From positions 1 to 5,070 of the forward strand of contig JAKAGN010000238.1 of assembly GCA_021815525.1 (NCBI GenBank): 5,070 nt of DNA, in the 5' to 3' direction. Each line of letters begins with the position of its first letter. Within the stretch, counting starts at the first letter, position 1. A program made the position numbers and the translations under genes. The notes beneath the pieces are model-generated. The model saw only the letters and a program-made list of their open reading frames with translations, ran no database searches and was not told the origin of the DNA. Positions 1 to 5,070 of the stretch are shown piece after piece. The stretch is from Deltaproteobacteria bacterium. GTDB taxonomy: Bacteria; Desulfobacterota; Desulfobacteria; Desulfobacterales; Desulfatibacillaceae.

Positions 1-41
1 GAGGGGGGAGAACCTTTTCTATGAAAAGGTTCTCCCCCCTC
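1..41 (-). terminator. Long hairpin downstream of the E1 operon, probable transcription terminator
   Basis: Bases 1-19 and 23-41 are a perfect 19-bp inverted repeat with a 3-nt loop (TAT on the plus strand). The stem has a G-run/C-run base and a GAGAACCTTTT/AAAAGGTTCTC top. It starts 36 nt beyond the TGA of the E1 beta gene, where a terminator of the operon is expected. The left arm begins at the first base of the window, so the stem may be longer and any U-tract on the minus strand cannot be seen. On the plus strand the hairpin is followed by a C-rich stretch without a T-run. The same core recurs in the hairpin at 4873-4930, so this is a member of a dispersed hairpin family. The terminator role is inferred from position and stem strength. 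Confidence 0.6.
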
Positions 42-77
42 CCCCGCGAATCCCCTCTCTTTGAACGCAGCGTGGTC

Positions 78-1064
78 TCACCGGCGCATGAGATCGATGG
101 CGGCCCGGACCACGCGGGCTGCGTCCGGGAAGTAGGCGGCTTCCAGCGTGGGGCCCGCGGGCGCGGCGCAGTCGGGAAGGGCGAGCCTTGCGGGCGGGGC
201 CTTGAGCTTTCCGAAGATCCGCTCCGCGGCCGTTGCCGCCACCTCGGCCGCAAGCCCGCCCACCGGGTAGCCCGTGTCGCAGACGAGCAGTCGCCCCGTC
301 CCGGCCGTCGATTCCGCGATTAGATCGTGGTCTATGGGCCGGATGCTGCGAAGATCCAGGACCTCGGCCTCGATACCCCGGCCGGCCAGGGTTTCCGCGG
401 CGGAAAGGGCCTCCCGGACCATGCGGGACACGGCCGCGATGGTCAGGTCCCGGCCTTGCCGCCGGATGACGCCCTTTCCGAAAGGGACGGCGTAGGCCTC
501 CTCCGGGACCGGGCCCGAGAAGCTGAAGTTGTCGCGGTGGTCGAAAACAAGGACCGGGCCGGGGTCACGGATGGCCACCGTCATGAGGCCCTTGGCGTCG
601 TAGGGGGTGGCTGGAAGGGCGATCTTTATGCCCGGCACGTGGAGGAAGAGCCCGTGGAGGGCCTGTGAATGCTGGGCCGCGGCTCCCCAGCCCCGGCCGG
701 AGGCCGCCCAGATCACAAGGGGCGCGCGGCCGGCCGCCCCGCCGAACATGACCCTCCACGGGGCCGCGTGGTTGGCTATCTGGTCCATGGCCAGCAGCAG
801 GAAGTCCGGCCGGTTGTGCATGTAAACGGGCCGCATTCCGTTCAAGGCCGCGCCCAGGGCTACTCCGGCCAGGGCCGCCTCGGAAAGGGGCGTGTCGAAG
901 ACCCGTTTTTCCCCGAAACGCGCGGCGAGGCCCCGGGTGCAGCCGTGCATGGCGAAGGGGTCGTCCACGCCCTGGCCCATCACGAAGACGGCGGGGTCGG
1001 CCTCCAGGGCCTGGCGCAGGGCCTCGTTCAAGGCATCGGAATGAGTAAGAATCCGCTCGTTCAT
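78..1064 (-). CDS. ThDP-dependent 2-oxoacid dehydrogenase E1 component, beta subunit (transketolase-like), of the type found in sugar clusters
   Basis: This 328-residue protein has the E1 beta layout: an N-terminal transketolase-like pyrimidine-binding domain (about residues 5-180) and a C-terminal transketolase domain (about 195-320). Visible family motifs are VFDTPLSE (55-62), whose Glu62 matches the Glu that contacts the ThDP aminopyrimidine; AAQHSQ (129-134) with active-site His132; PATPYDAKGL (151-160); and LDLRSIRPID (236-245). Length is normal. With the alpha subunit encoded just upstream it should form an alpha2beta2 cytosolic enzyme that decarboxylates a 2-oxo acid. It deviates from pyruvate dehydrogenase: the usual LGEDVG is GQGVDD (30-35), and the usual E-F-M-x-x-D-F stretch reads MHNRPDF (82-88). 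I recall that second variant from E1 beta paralogues in surface-polysaccharide clusters. The start ATG overlaps the alpha stop by one base (TAATG). The real substrate is unknown, and no E2 or E3 gene is nearby. Confidence 0.9.
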   Translation of the reverse strand: MNERILTHSDALNEALRQALEADPAVFVMGQGVDDPFAMHGCTRGLAARFGEKRVFDTPLSEAALAGVALGAALNGMRPVYMHNRPDFLLLAMDQIANHAAPWRVMFGGAAGRAPLVIWAASGRGWGAAAQHSQALHGLFLHVPGIKIALPATPYDAKGLMTVAIRDPGPVLVFDHRDNFSFSGPVPEEAYAVPFGKGVIRRQGRDLTIAAVSRMVREALSAAETLAGRGIEAEVLDLRSIRPIDHDLIAESTAGTGRLLVCDTGYPVGGLAAEVAATAAERIFGKLKAPPARLALPDCAAPAGPTLEAAYFPDAARVVRAAIDLMRR

Positions 1065-2044
1065 TATTGTTCCGAGTGAAGAAAAGCCGCAATATCCGCA
1101 GGCCCCGGAAAGGGGCTTTTACGGGCAAGGGCGAATGCGGCCTCGATTTCCGCGGCGACTTCCTCCTCCATGCGGGAAAAGGCCTCGGAATCGGCGAGTC
1201 CCGCCCGCAGGAGCCTTCGCCTCATGCGGGCGACGGGGCAGCGATGCCGCCATCGGGCCTTCTCGCGCAGGTCCCGGTAGCCGGGCGGGTCCCAGGCCTC
1301 GGGCCCGGCGTGGCCGCCCACCCGGTAGGTGAGGCACTCCAGGAGGGACGGCCCCAGGCCCTGCCGGGCGCGGCGCACGGCCTTCCCAGCCTTTGCGTAC
1401 ACGGCCGCGGCGTCGTTGCCGTCCACCTTGGCCGAAAAAAGAAGCGCGGGATCGAGCCCCCGGTGGAAGGCCAGCTCGCCGGCCCGCCTTGAGGATAGCG
1501 GCGAGCACACGGACCAGCCGTTATTTTCCAGGATGAAGAGGACCGGGAGCCTTTTTAGGACGGCGAAGTTGACGGATTCGTAGAAGACGCCCTCCTCGGC
1601 CGCCCCGTCGCCGAAGAATACCGCCGCCACCCGGTCCTCGCCCCGCATCGCAAACGCCAGGGCCATGCCCGCCGCGATGGGGATATTTCCGCCCACTATG
1701 GCCGAGCCGCCCGCGTAGCCCGCCGCAAGGTCCGCCAGGTGCATGGACCCGCCCCGGCCGCCGCAGCATCCCGCGGCCCGGCCGAAAAGCTCCGCCACAA
1801 GCGCCGGAAGGCTTCCGCCCTTGGCAAGGTAGGCCGCGTGCCCCCGGTGGGTGCCGAGCGCCAGGTCGCCCGGCCCGAGCGCCGCGCAGACGCCCGCCGC
1901 CACGGCCTCCTGGCCCGTGGAAAGGTGCACGGGGGTCTTCATTTCGTCTTCGGGATACTCGGCCTCTATGCGCTCGCCGAGCCTGCGGATACGAAGCATG
2001 GCGCGGTAAAGCGCAAGCGCGGTTTCGGGGTCGATACTCTTCAT
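1064..2044 (-). CDS. ThDP-dependent 2-oxoacid dehydrogenase E1 component, alpha subunit
   Basis: This 326-residue protein is the ThDP- and Mg-binding partner of the E1 beta subunit. The ThDP signature runs from GDG (145-147) to the NN pair at 174-175 (ILENNGW). Other E1 alpha landmarks are HLSTGQEA (40-47), the THRGH segment (65-69), CGGRGGSMHL (94-103) and YRVGGH (240-245), which corresponds to the phosphorylation-loop region of PDH E1 alpha. Length is typical of bacterial E1 alpha. The ATG at 2044-2042 was chosen because it gives the family N-terminus, has AAGAAGG a few bases upstream, and forms an ATGA overlap with the nucleotidyltransferase stop. The frame stays open to an ATG at 2116, but those 24 extra residues lie inside the upstream gene and do not resemble the family. 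There is no sign of a lipoyl or peripheral-subunit-binding domain. The substrate cannot be read from sequence. The family includes pyruvate, acetoin and branched-chain oxoacid enzymes. Confidence 0.9.
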   Translation of the reverse strand: MKSIDPETALALYRAMLRIRRLGERIEAEYPEDEMKTPVHLSTGQEAVAAGVCAALGPGDLALGTHRGHAAYLAKGGSLPALVAELFGRAAGCCGGRGGSMHLADLAAGYAGGSAIVGGNIPIAAGMALAFAMRGEDRVAAVFFGDGAAEEGVFYESVNFAVLKRLPVLFILENNGWSVCSPLSSRRAGELAFHRGLDPALLFSAKVDGNDAAAVYAKAGKAVRRARQGLGPSLLECLTYRVGGHAGPEAWDPPGYRDLREKARWRHRCPVARMRRRLLRAGLADSEAFSRMEEEVAAEIEAAFALARKSPFPGPADIAAFLHSEQ

Positions 2045-2745
2045 GAAAGCGCCTTCTTCGCGGCCTCGTAGGACTCGGGGGAGCCGATGTCGATAAAGCT
2101 CGCCCTGGTTTTCCACCCGAAAAGGCCCGTTTCCACGGCCCTGGGGAAAATCTCGCGCTCCAGCGACACCGGCCTTCCGGCTGGAATCGCGGCCAGGAAC
2201 TCCCTTCTAAAGATGTAGAGCCCGGCGTTTACAAAGCCCGGCGCCTTCTTCCCGTCCTTCTCGCAGAAGGCCGAAACCCGCCCGCTCTCGTCGGTCTCCA
2301 CGCGGCCGAAGGCGGAGGCGTCCGGGACCTCCACGAGGACCATCCCGGCCAGCGCCTTGCTTTCTAAAAAGCCTTTAAGGAACACGGAGAGGTCCGCCGC
2401 CACCAGGCTGTCGCCGTTTGCGGCCAGGAGCGGGTCCCCCAAAGCGAGCGGAAGCGCGGCCCTAAGCGCCCCTGCGGTGCCGAGGGGCTCTTTTTCGACG
2501 GAATGAAGGAGTTTGACACCGCCGTAAGACCCGCCCAGGGCGTCCCTCACCGCGCCTGCCCCGTAACCCGTGCAAAGAACGGCGTTTTTGACGCCGAAGC
2601 CCCCGAGAAACTCCAGGACGTGCGCCAGGAACGGACGCCCCCCAAGCTCCACCAGCGCCTTGGGAAGGCCCGGCGGCAGGACCGGCGCAAGGCGCGTTCC
2701 GAGCCCTCCGGCCAGGATCAGGGCGGTCTGGGCCGACGAATCCAC
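2041..2745 (-). CDS. Sugar-1-phosphate nucleotidyltransferase (NTP_transferase family, HddC/RmlA-like)
   Basis: This is a 234-residue single-domain nucleotidyltransferase that should condense an NTP with a sugar 1-phosphate to give an NDP-sugar. The nucleotide-binding loop LAGGLGTRLAP is at 11-21, with the conserved PK at 28-29. EPLGTAGAL (86-94) contacts base and sugar. NGDSL (110-114) holds metal-binding Asp112. GFVNAGLYIF (170-179) and FIDIGSPESY (217-226), with Asp219, complete the active site. Overall it resembles the heptose-1-phosphate guanylyltransferase (HddC) subgroup, but I cannot assign the NTP or sugar. It lacks the left-handed beta-helix acyltransferase domain of GlmU. The start is taken as GTG at 2745 because it is preceded by TGAGGA at proper spacing and leaves a short N-terminus before the ILAGG strand. 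The open frame reaches 2961, but that extension lies inside the epimerase gene. Its stop overlaps the E1 alpha start by 4 nt. Confidence 0.88.
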   Translation of the reverse strand: MDSSAQTALILAGGLGTRLAPVLPPGLPKALVELGGRPFLAHVLEFLGGFGVKNAVLCTGYGAGAVRDALGGSYGGVKLLHSVEKEPLGTAGALRAALPLALGDPLLAANGDSLVAADLSVFLKGFLESKALAGMVLVEVPDASAFGRVETDESGRVSAFCEKDGKKAPGFVNAGLYIFRREFLAAIPAGRPVSLEREIFPRAVETGLFGWKTRASFIDIGSPESYEAAKKALS

Positions 2746-2753
2746 GGGGCTTT

Positions 2754-2759
2754 TCCTCA
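2754..2759 (-). promoter_or_regulatory. Shine-Dalgarno site deciding the nucleotidyltransferase GTG start
   Basis: On the minus strand TGAGGA, whose TGA is also the stop codon of the epimerase gene, lies with its GAGG core 9 nt before GTG at 2745. No comparable site precedes the other in-frame candidates (for example a TTG just upstream). This favours the GTG start and implies that ribosomes finishing the epimerase re-initiate here. Confidence 0.6.
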
Positions 2760-3701
2760 AATGTTCGTGTAGCGTTGGGGAGAGAGTATTCTGTAGCCCA
2801 TGAGAAGCTCGCGGATGCCCTCGTCCAGGGACACCTCCGGGCGGAAGCCCAAGGCCTCGATCTTGGCGTTCGAAACCGTGTAGTCGCGCTTGTCGGGGTC
2901 CTCGCCCACGGGCGCGGAGAGTATGGCGAAGTCGGGCGCCTGGCGGCGGATCCGCTCGCAAAGCTCGCGCTTGGTGAGGTTCGCCTCGGAAAGCCCCACG
3001 TTGTAGGGCTCGCCCCGCATGGAGTCCGCTCGGGCGATGGCGAAGAGGAAGGCCTTGGCCGCGTCGCGGACGTGGAGGAAGTTGCGCCGGAAATTTTCCT
3101 CGAAAAGCACAATGGCGCGGTCCTTGAACGCACGGTAGACGAAGTCGTTCACCAGAAGGTCCATCCGCATCCGCGGGGAAAGCCCGAAGACCGTGGCGAG
3201 CCTAAGCGTCACGGCGTTTCCCCTGGCCAGAAACTCCGCCTCCATCAAAACCTTGGCGCGGCCGTAGGAGGAAAGGGGCCGCAAGGGCGAGTCCTCGGTG
3301 CAGGGGGCGTTTGCGTCGCCTATGCCGTAGCCCGAGTTGGTGACCGGAAAGATCACGAGCTGGGAGCGGGAGGTTTTTTTCGACATGAAGCGGTGGGCCG
3401 AAACGTTCACCGCCTCGGCGGCGGCCGGGTCGCGGTCGCAGGCCGGGGCCCCCACGATGGCGGCCAGCGGCATGATGACGTCGGCGCTGGCCAGCTCGCG
3501 CTCCACAAGGGCCGTGTCGCAGATGCTGCCGCGCACGAAGGAGAAGCGCGGGTTTGCGCAGCAGTCCATGAGCGGGGCCTGGTTGAAAAGGAGGCTGTCT
3601 ATGACCCGCACCGTGTAACCGGCGCCCAAAAGGCGCGGAACCAGGACCGAGCCGATGTAGCCCGCGCCTCCCGTGACCAGGATTTTTTCGGGCTCAGCCA
3701 T
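2757..3701 (-). CDS. NAD(P)-dependent sugar epimerase/dehydratase, extended SDR family
   Basis: This 314-residue protein is a cytosolic extended short-chain dehydrogenase/reductase of the kind that remodels nucleotide-linked sugars. The N-terminal Rossmann fold carries GGAGYIG (11-17) and an acidic residue, Asp35, at the end of the second strand, which favours NAD. The catalytic set is Thr121 (in TNSGYG, 121-126), Tyr146 and Lys150 (YGRAK). RNFLHVRD (206-213) is the substrate-domain motif seen in GalE/RmlB-like enzymes. PLAAIVGAPACDRDP (78-92) follows the usual cofactor-binding strand, and PYNVG (232-236) is also typical. Length is normal. ATG at 3701 sits 8 nt inside the end of tgt and is preceded by GGGGGAG. 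Epimerase versus 4,6-dehydratase versus reductase cannot be decided from motifs, because the dehydratase hallmark (Asp-Glu after the Thr) is absent and TNSGYG occupies that place. It probably acts on the product of the adjacent nucleotidyltransferase. Confidence 0.9.
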   Translation of the reverse strand: MAEPEKILVTGGAGYIGSVLVPRLLGAGYTVRVIDSLLFNQAPLMDCCANPRFSFVRGSICDTALVERELASADVIMPLAAIVGAPACDRDPAAAEAVNVSAHRFMSKKTSRSQLVIFPVTNSGYGIGDANAPCTEDSPLRPLSSYGRAKVLMEAEFLARGNAVTLRLATVFGLSPRMRMDLLVNDFVYRAFKDRAIVLFEENFRRNFLHVRDAAKAFLFAIARADSMRGEPYNVGLSEANLTKRELCERIRRQAPDFAILSAPVGEDPDKRDYTVSNAKIEALGFRPEVSLDEGIRELLMGYRILSPQRYTNI

Positions 3702-4848
3702 GATTCTCCCCCTGCTCCTCGCCGATACCGGCCTGCCGCGCAGCCAGGAAGTCCCGCCTGAAGGCCGGAAAGCGGTTCTCTGCGATTGCCCGGCGTATTC
3801 TTTTCATAAGATTCGAGAAATAATGAATATTATGAATAGTGTTCAAGCGATGGGAGAGGATTTCCCGGGACGTGTAGAGGTGCCTGAGGTAGGCCCTGGA
3901 GTAACGGCGGCAGGTGGGGCACTCGCAGGACTCGTCCACCGGCCTGTCGGAGTCGCGGTGAACGGCGTTTGAGATGTTCACCGCGCCAAAGTCGGTGAAG
4001 AGCTGGCCGTTTCTCGCGTTCCGCGTGGGAAGCACGCAGTCGAACATGTCGGCCCCCCGGAAAACGAACTCCACCAGGTCCTCGGGCTTTCCGATCCCCA
4101 TTGCGTAGCGGGGCCGGTCCTCGGGCAAAACGGGAAGGGTGGCCGCCGCCATCTCGTACATCAGCTCCTTCGGCTCGCCCACCGAAAGCCCGCCCACGGC
4201 GTAGCCGTCGAAGCCGATGTCCGCGAGGCCCTCGGCCGAAGCGCGCCTTAGGTCCGGGTACATGCCGCCCTGGACGATGCCGAAGAGGGCGTTTTGGGGC
4301 GAAAGCCTGCGCCCGGCCTCCTCCTTGCACCTGGCGGCCCAGCGGGTGGTGAGGAGGAGCGCGTTTTCGGCCCGGTCGCGGCCGGCGGGGTAGGGGATGC
4401 ACTCGTCCAGGCACATGGCCACGTCCGAGTTCAGCGCCGCCTGGATTTCCACGGCCTTCTCGGGCGTCAAGAGATGCCGGGAGCCGTCGATGTGGGACTG
4501 GAAGGCCACACCCTCCTCGCTGATCTTTTTCAGGGCCGCCAGCGAAAAGACCTGGAAGCCGCCCGAGTCCGTCAGTATGGCGCCGTTCCAGTTCATGAAC
4601 CTGTGGAGCCCCGAGAACTTCCCGATGACCTGTGTGCCCGGCCGCAGATAGAGATGGTAGGTGTTGGCGAGGATGATGCCTACGCCCATGCCCGAGAGGT
4701 CCTCCGGGGCCAGGGCCTTCACCGTGGCCAGGGTCCCCACGGGCATGAACACGGGTGTCTCGATTTCCCCGTGATTCGTGCAAAGGACCCCCGTGCGCGC
4801 GGCGCAGCCCTGGTCCCGGTGGATTACCTGAAATTCCTTTAAGTTCAT
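3694..4848 (-). CDS. tgt: Queuine/preQ1 tRNA-guanine ribosyltransferase (TGT)
   Basis: This 384-residue protein is bacterial TGT, which swaps guanine-34 for preQ1 in the anticodon loop of tRNAs with GUN anticodons (Asp, Asn, His, Tyr) during queuosine synthesis. The (beta/alpha)8 barrel shows ILTDSGGFQVFS (91-102) with catalytic Asp94, the DEC segment (148-150) that recognises the base, FGIVQGG (189-195), YAVGGLSVGE (216-225), and FDCVLPTRNARNG (269-281) with the nucleophile Asp270. The zinc site is complete: Cys308, Cys310, Cys313 and His339 (in NTIHN). Length is close to the E. coli enzyme (375). It is a canonical RNA enzyme, not the DNA-modifying DpdA type. The ATG at 4848 has no clear Shine-Dalgarno, but no later start keeps the conserved N-terminus. 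It is the first gene of the unit and overlaps the epimerase by 8 nt, an unusual partner for tgt, which often sits near yajC-secDF or queA. Confidence 0.97.
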   Translation of the reverse strand: MNLKEFQVIHRDQGCAARTGVLCTNHGEIETPVFMPVGTLATVKALAPEDLSGMGVGIILANTYHLYLRPGTQVIGKFSGLHRFMNWNGAILTDSGGFQVFSLAALKKISEEGVAFQSHIDGSRHLLTPEKAVEIQAALNSDVAMCLDECIPYPAGRDRAENALLLTTRWAARCKEEAGRRLSPQNALFGIVQGGMYPDLRRASAEGLADIGFDGYAVGGLSVGEPKELMYEMAAATLPVLPEDRPRYAMGIGKPEDLVEFVFRGADMFDCVLPTRNARNGQLFTDFGAVNISNAVHRDSDRPVDESCECPTCRRYSRAYLRHLYTSREILSHRLNTIHNIHYFSNLMKRIRRAIAENRFPAFRRDFLAARQAGIGEEQGENHG

Positions 4849-4872
4849 ATCGTTAAAAGAGAAAGGCTTTGC

Positions 4873-4930
4873 GGGGGGATGGGGAGGGAGAACCTTTTAT
4901 TCATAAAAGGTTCTCCCTCCCCATCCCCCC
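4873..4930. terminator. 28-bp perfect hairpin upstream of tgt, probable terminator or leader structure
   Basis: Bases 4873-4900 and 4903-4930 are an uninterrupted 28-bp inverted repeat with only TC between the arms (in practice a 4-6 nt loop). The top of the stem is GAGAACCTTTTAT/ATAAAAGGTTCTC, and the base is G-runs against C-runs. It shares the 11-bp core with the hairpin at 1-41. It ends 24 nt before the tgt ATG. No T-run follows immediately on either strand, so it is not a textbook intrinsic terminator. Two readings are possible: the terminator of a gene entering from the right, or, if the promoter at 4968-4996 is used, a structure in the tgt 5' leader. The structure is certain and the function is inferred. 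Confidence 0.55.
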
Positions 4931-4967
4931 ATTCCCTCCCTTTCCAAAACACTTTCAATGCGTAAGC

Positions 4968-4996
4968 TTCATAAAATTGGGATAGCTGTCGTTCAA
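4968..4996 (-). promoter_or_regulatory. Candidate sigma70-type promoter for the tgt operon
   Basis: On the minus strand TTGAAC (4996-4991) and TATGAA (4973-4968) are separated by 17 bp. Each matches the -35/-10 consensus at four of six positions. The surrounding stretch of about 50 bp is distinctly AT-richer than the genes. Transcription would start near 4960 and give a leader of about 110 nt that contains the 28-bp hairpin. Matches of this quality occur by chance, so the call rests mainly on spacing, AT content and position. Confidence 0.3.
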
Positions 4997-5006
4997 TTAT
5001 TGAACG
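4990..5006. promoter_or_regulatory. 17-bp palindrome, possible operator upstream of tgt
   Basis: CGTTCAAT-T-ATTGAACG is a perfect 8+1+8 palindrome. It covers the whole candidate -35 hexamer (4991-4996), the position expected for a repressor site. It is too AT-rich and short to be a terminator, and no T-run follows. No regulator gene is visible and I do not recognise the motif as a known operator. Confidence 0.35.
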
Positions 5007-5070
5007 CTTATGGCCCGGGCTATCATGCTTGCGATGACCCGCCCTTCGGCCCCTCTTCCGGTTCTCACGC
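4997..5070 (-). CDS. Possible C-terminal end of an unidentified upstream gene (partial)
   Basis: On the minus strand the frame beginning at 5068 is open for 23 codons and ends in TAA at 4999-4997, reading through EGRVIASMIARAISVQ at its end. A gene ending here would be followed 66 nt later by the hairpin at 4930-4873, the same arrangement as the E1 beta stop followed by the hairpin at 41-1. Against it, the fragment uses codons such as AGA, GGA and ATA that are scarce in the neighbouring genes, the piece is very short, and another frame is also open here. I do not recognise the family. Confidence 0.25.
   Translation of the reverse strand, partial: VRTGRGAEGRVIASMIARAISVQ

Noticed and set aside
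78..2044. Annotation as a pyruvate dehydrogenase (pdhA/pdhB) of central metabolism
   Set aside because: Neither E2 nor E3 is present, the beta subunit lacks parts of the PDH signature, and the neighbours are sugar-nucleotide enzymes. A family-level name without gene symbols is safer.
2045..2116. Upstream ATG that would extend E1 alpha by 24 residues
   Set aside because: The extension lies inside the nucleotidyltransferase coding end, whose FIDIGSPESY motif is clearly translated in the other frame. The internal ATG at 2044 has a Shine-Dalgarno and an ATGA overlap.
2775..3761. A 328-codon plus-strand open frame opposite the epimerase gene
   Set aside because: The minus-strand protein shows a full set of SDR motifs. 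The plus-strand translation has low-complexity G/R/H/V-rich composition and no recognisable motif, as expected for an antisense frame in GC-rich DNA.
3830..4783. A 317-codon minus-strand frame overlapping tgt in another phase
   Set aside because: Its translation is Arg/Gly/Pro/His-rich without motifs, while the overlapping tgt frame has all catalytic and zinc residues.
4849..4940. A preQ1 riboswitch controlling tgt, suggested by GGTTCT followed by C-runs in the leader
   Set aside because: The GGTTCT belongs to the perfect 28-bp hairpin, and the same core occurs at 1-41 after an unrelated gene. The A-rich 3' tail that forms the preQ1 pseudoknot is not present.
4958..5070. Plus-strand frame starting with ATG at 4958 and open to the window end
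   Set aside because: It has no Shine-Dalgarno, begins in the AT-rich promoter-like stretch, runs through the palindrome, and its 37 visible codons show no recognisable protein character.
1..5070. CRISPR arrays, tRNA or rRNA genes, insertion sequences
   Set aside because: No regularly spaced direct repeats, no cloverleaf or rRNA-like stretch, and no transposase or target-site duplications were seen. The two hairpins are the only clear repeats.

Overview
The window is GC-rich bacterial DNA (roughly two-thirds G+C, with strong G/C preference at third codon positions). It looks like part of a Desulfobacterota (former Deltaproteobacteria) chromosome. That placement is an inference from the style of the encoded proteins and from the intergenic hairpins built on GAGAACCTTTT/AAAAGGTTCTC, which I associate from memory with sulfate reducers of the Desulfovibrio type. 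Nothing in the window proves it.

All five confident genes lie on the minus strand and form one compact unit, read from right to left: tgt (queuine/preQ1 tRNA-ribosyltransferase, 4848-3694), an extended-SDR NAD-dependent sugar epimerase/dehydratase (3701-2757), a sugar-1-phosphate nucleotidyltransferase (2745-2041), and the alpha (2044-1064) and beta (1064-78) subunits of a thiamine-diphosphate E1 enzyme of the 2-oxoacid dehydrogenase type. The junctions are an 8-nt overlap, an 11-nt gap, a 4-nt ATGA overlap and a 1-nt TAATG overlap, so the genes are almost certainly co-transcribed and probably translationally coupled.

The unit is bracketed by two long perfect inverted repeats with the same 11-bp core. 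One lies just downstream of the last gene (1-41) and one lies 24 nt upstream of tgt (4873-4930). The 222 bp before tgt also hold a 17-bp palindrome overlapping a plausible -35/-10 pair, and possibly the last codons of another minus-strand gene running off the window.

Biology: tgt is a housekeeping tRNA-modification gene. The four genes behind it look like a sugar-nucleotide pathway. The nucleotidyltransferase activates a sugar 1-phosphate, the SDR enzyme remodels the sugar, and the stand-alone E1 pair could supply a two-carbon ThDP-bound unit from a 2-oxo acid to build a branched sugar or related metabolite. No E2 (lipoyl acyltransferase), E3 (lipoamide dehydrogenase), glycosyltransferase or transporter is visible, so an ordinary pyruvate dehydrogenase complex is unlikely. 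The branched-sugar idea and any link to queuosine are hypotheses. The enzyme families themselves are well supported.
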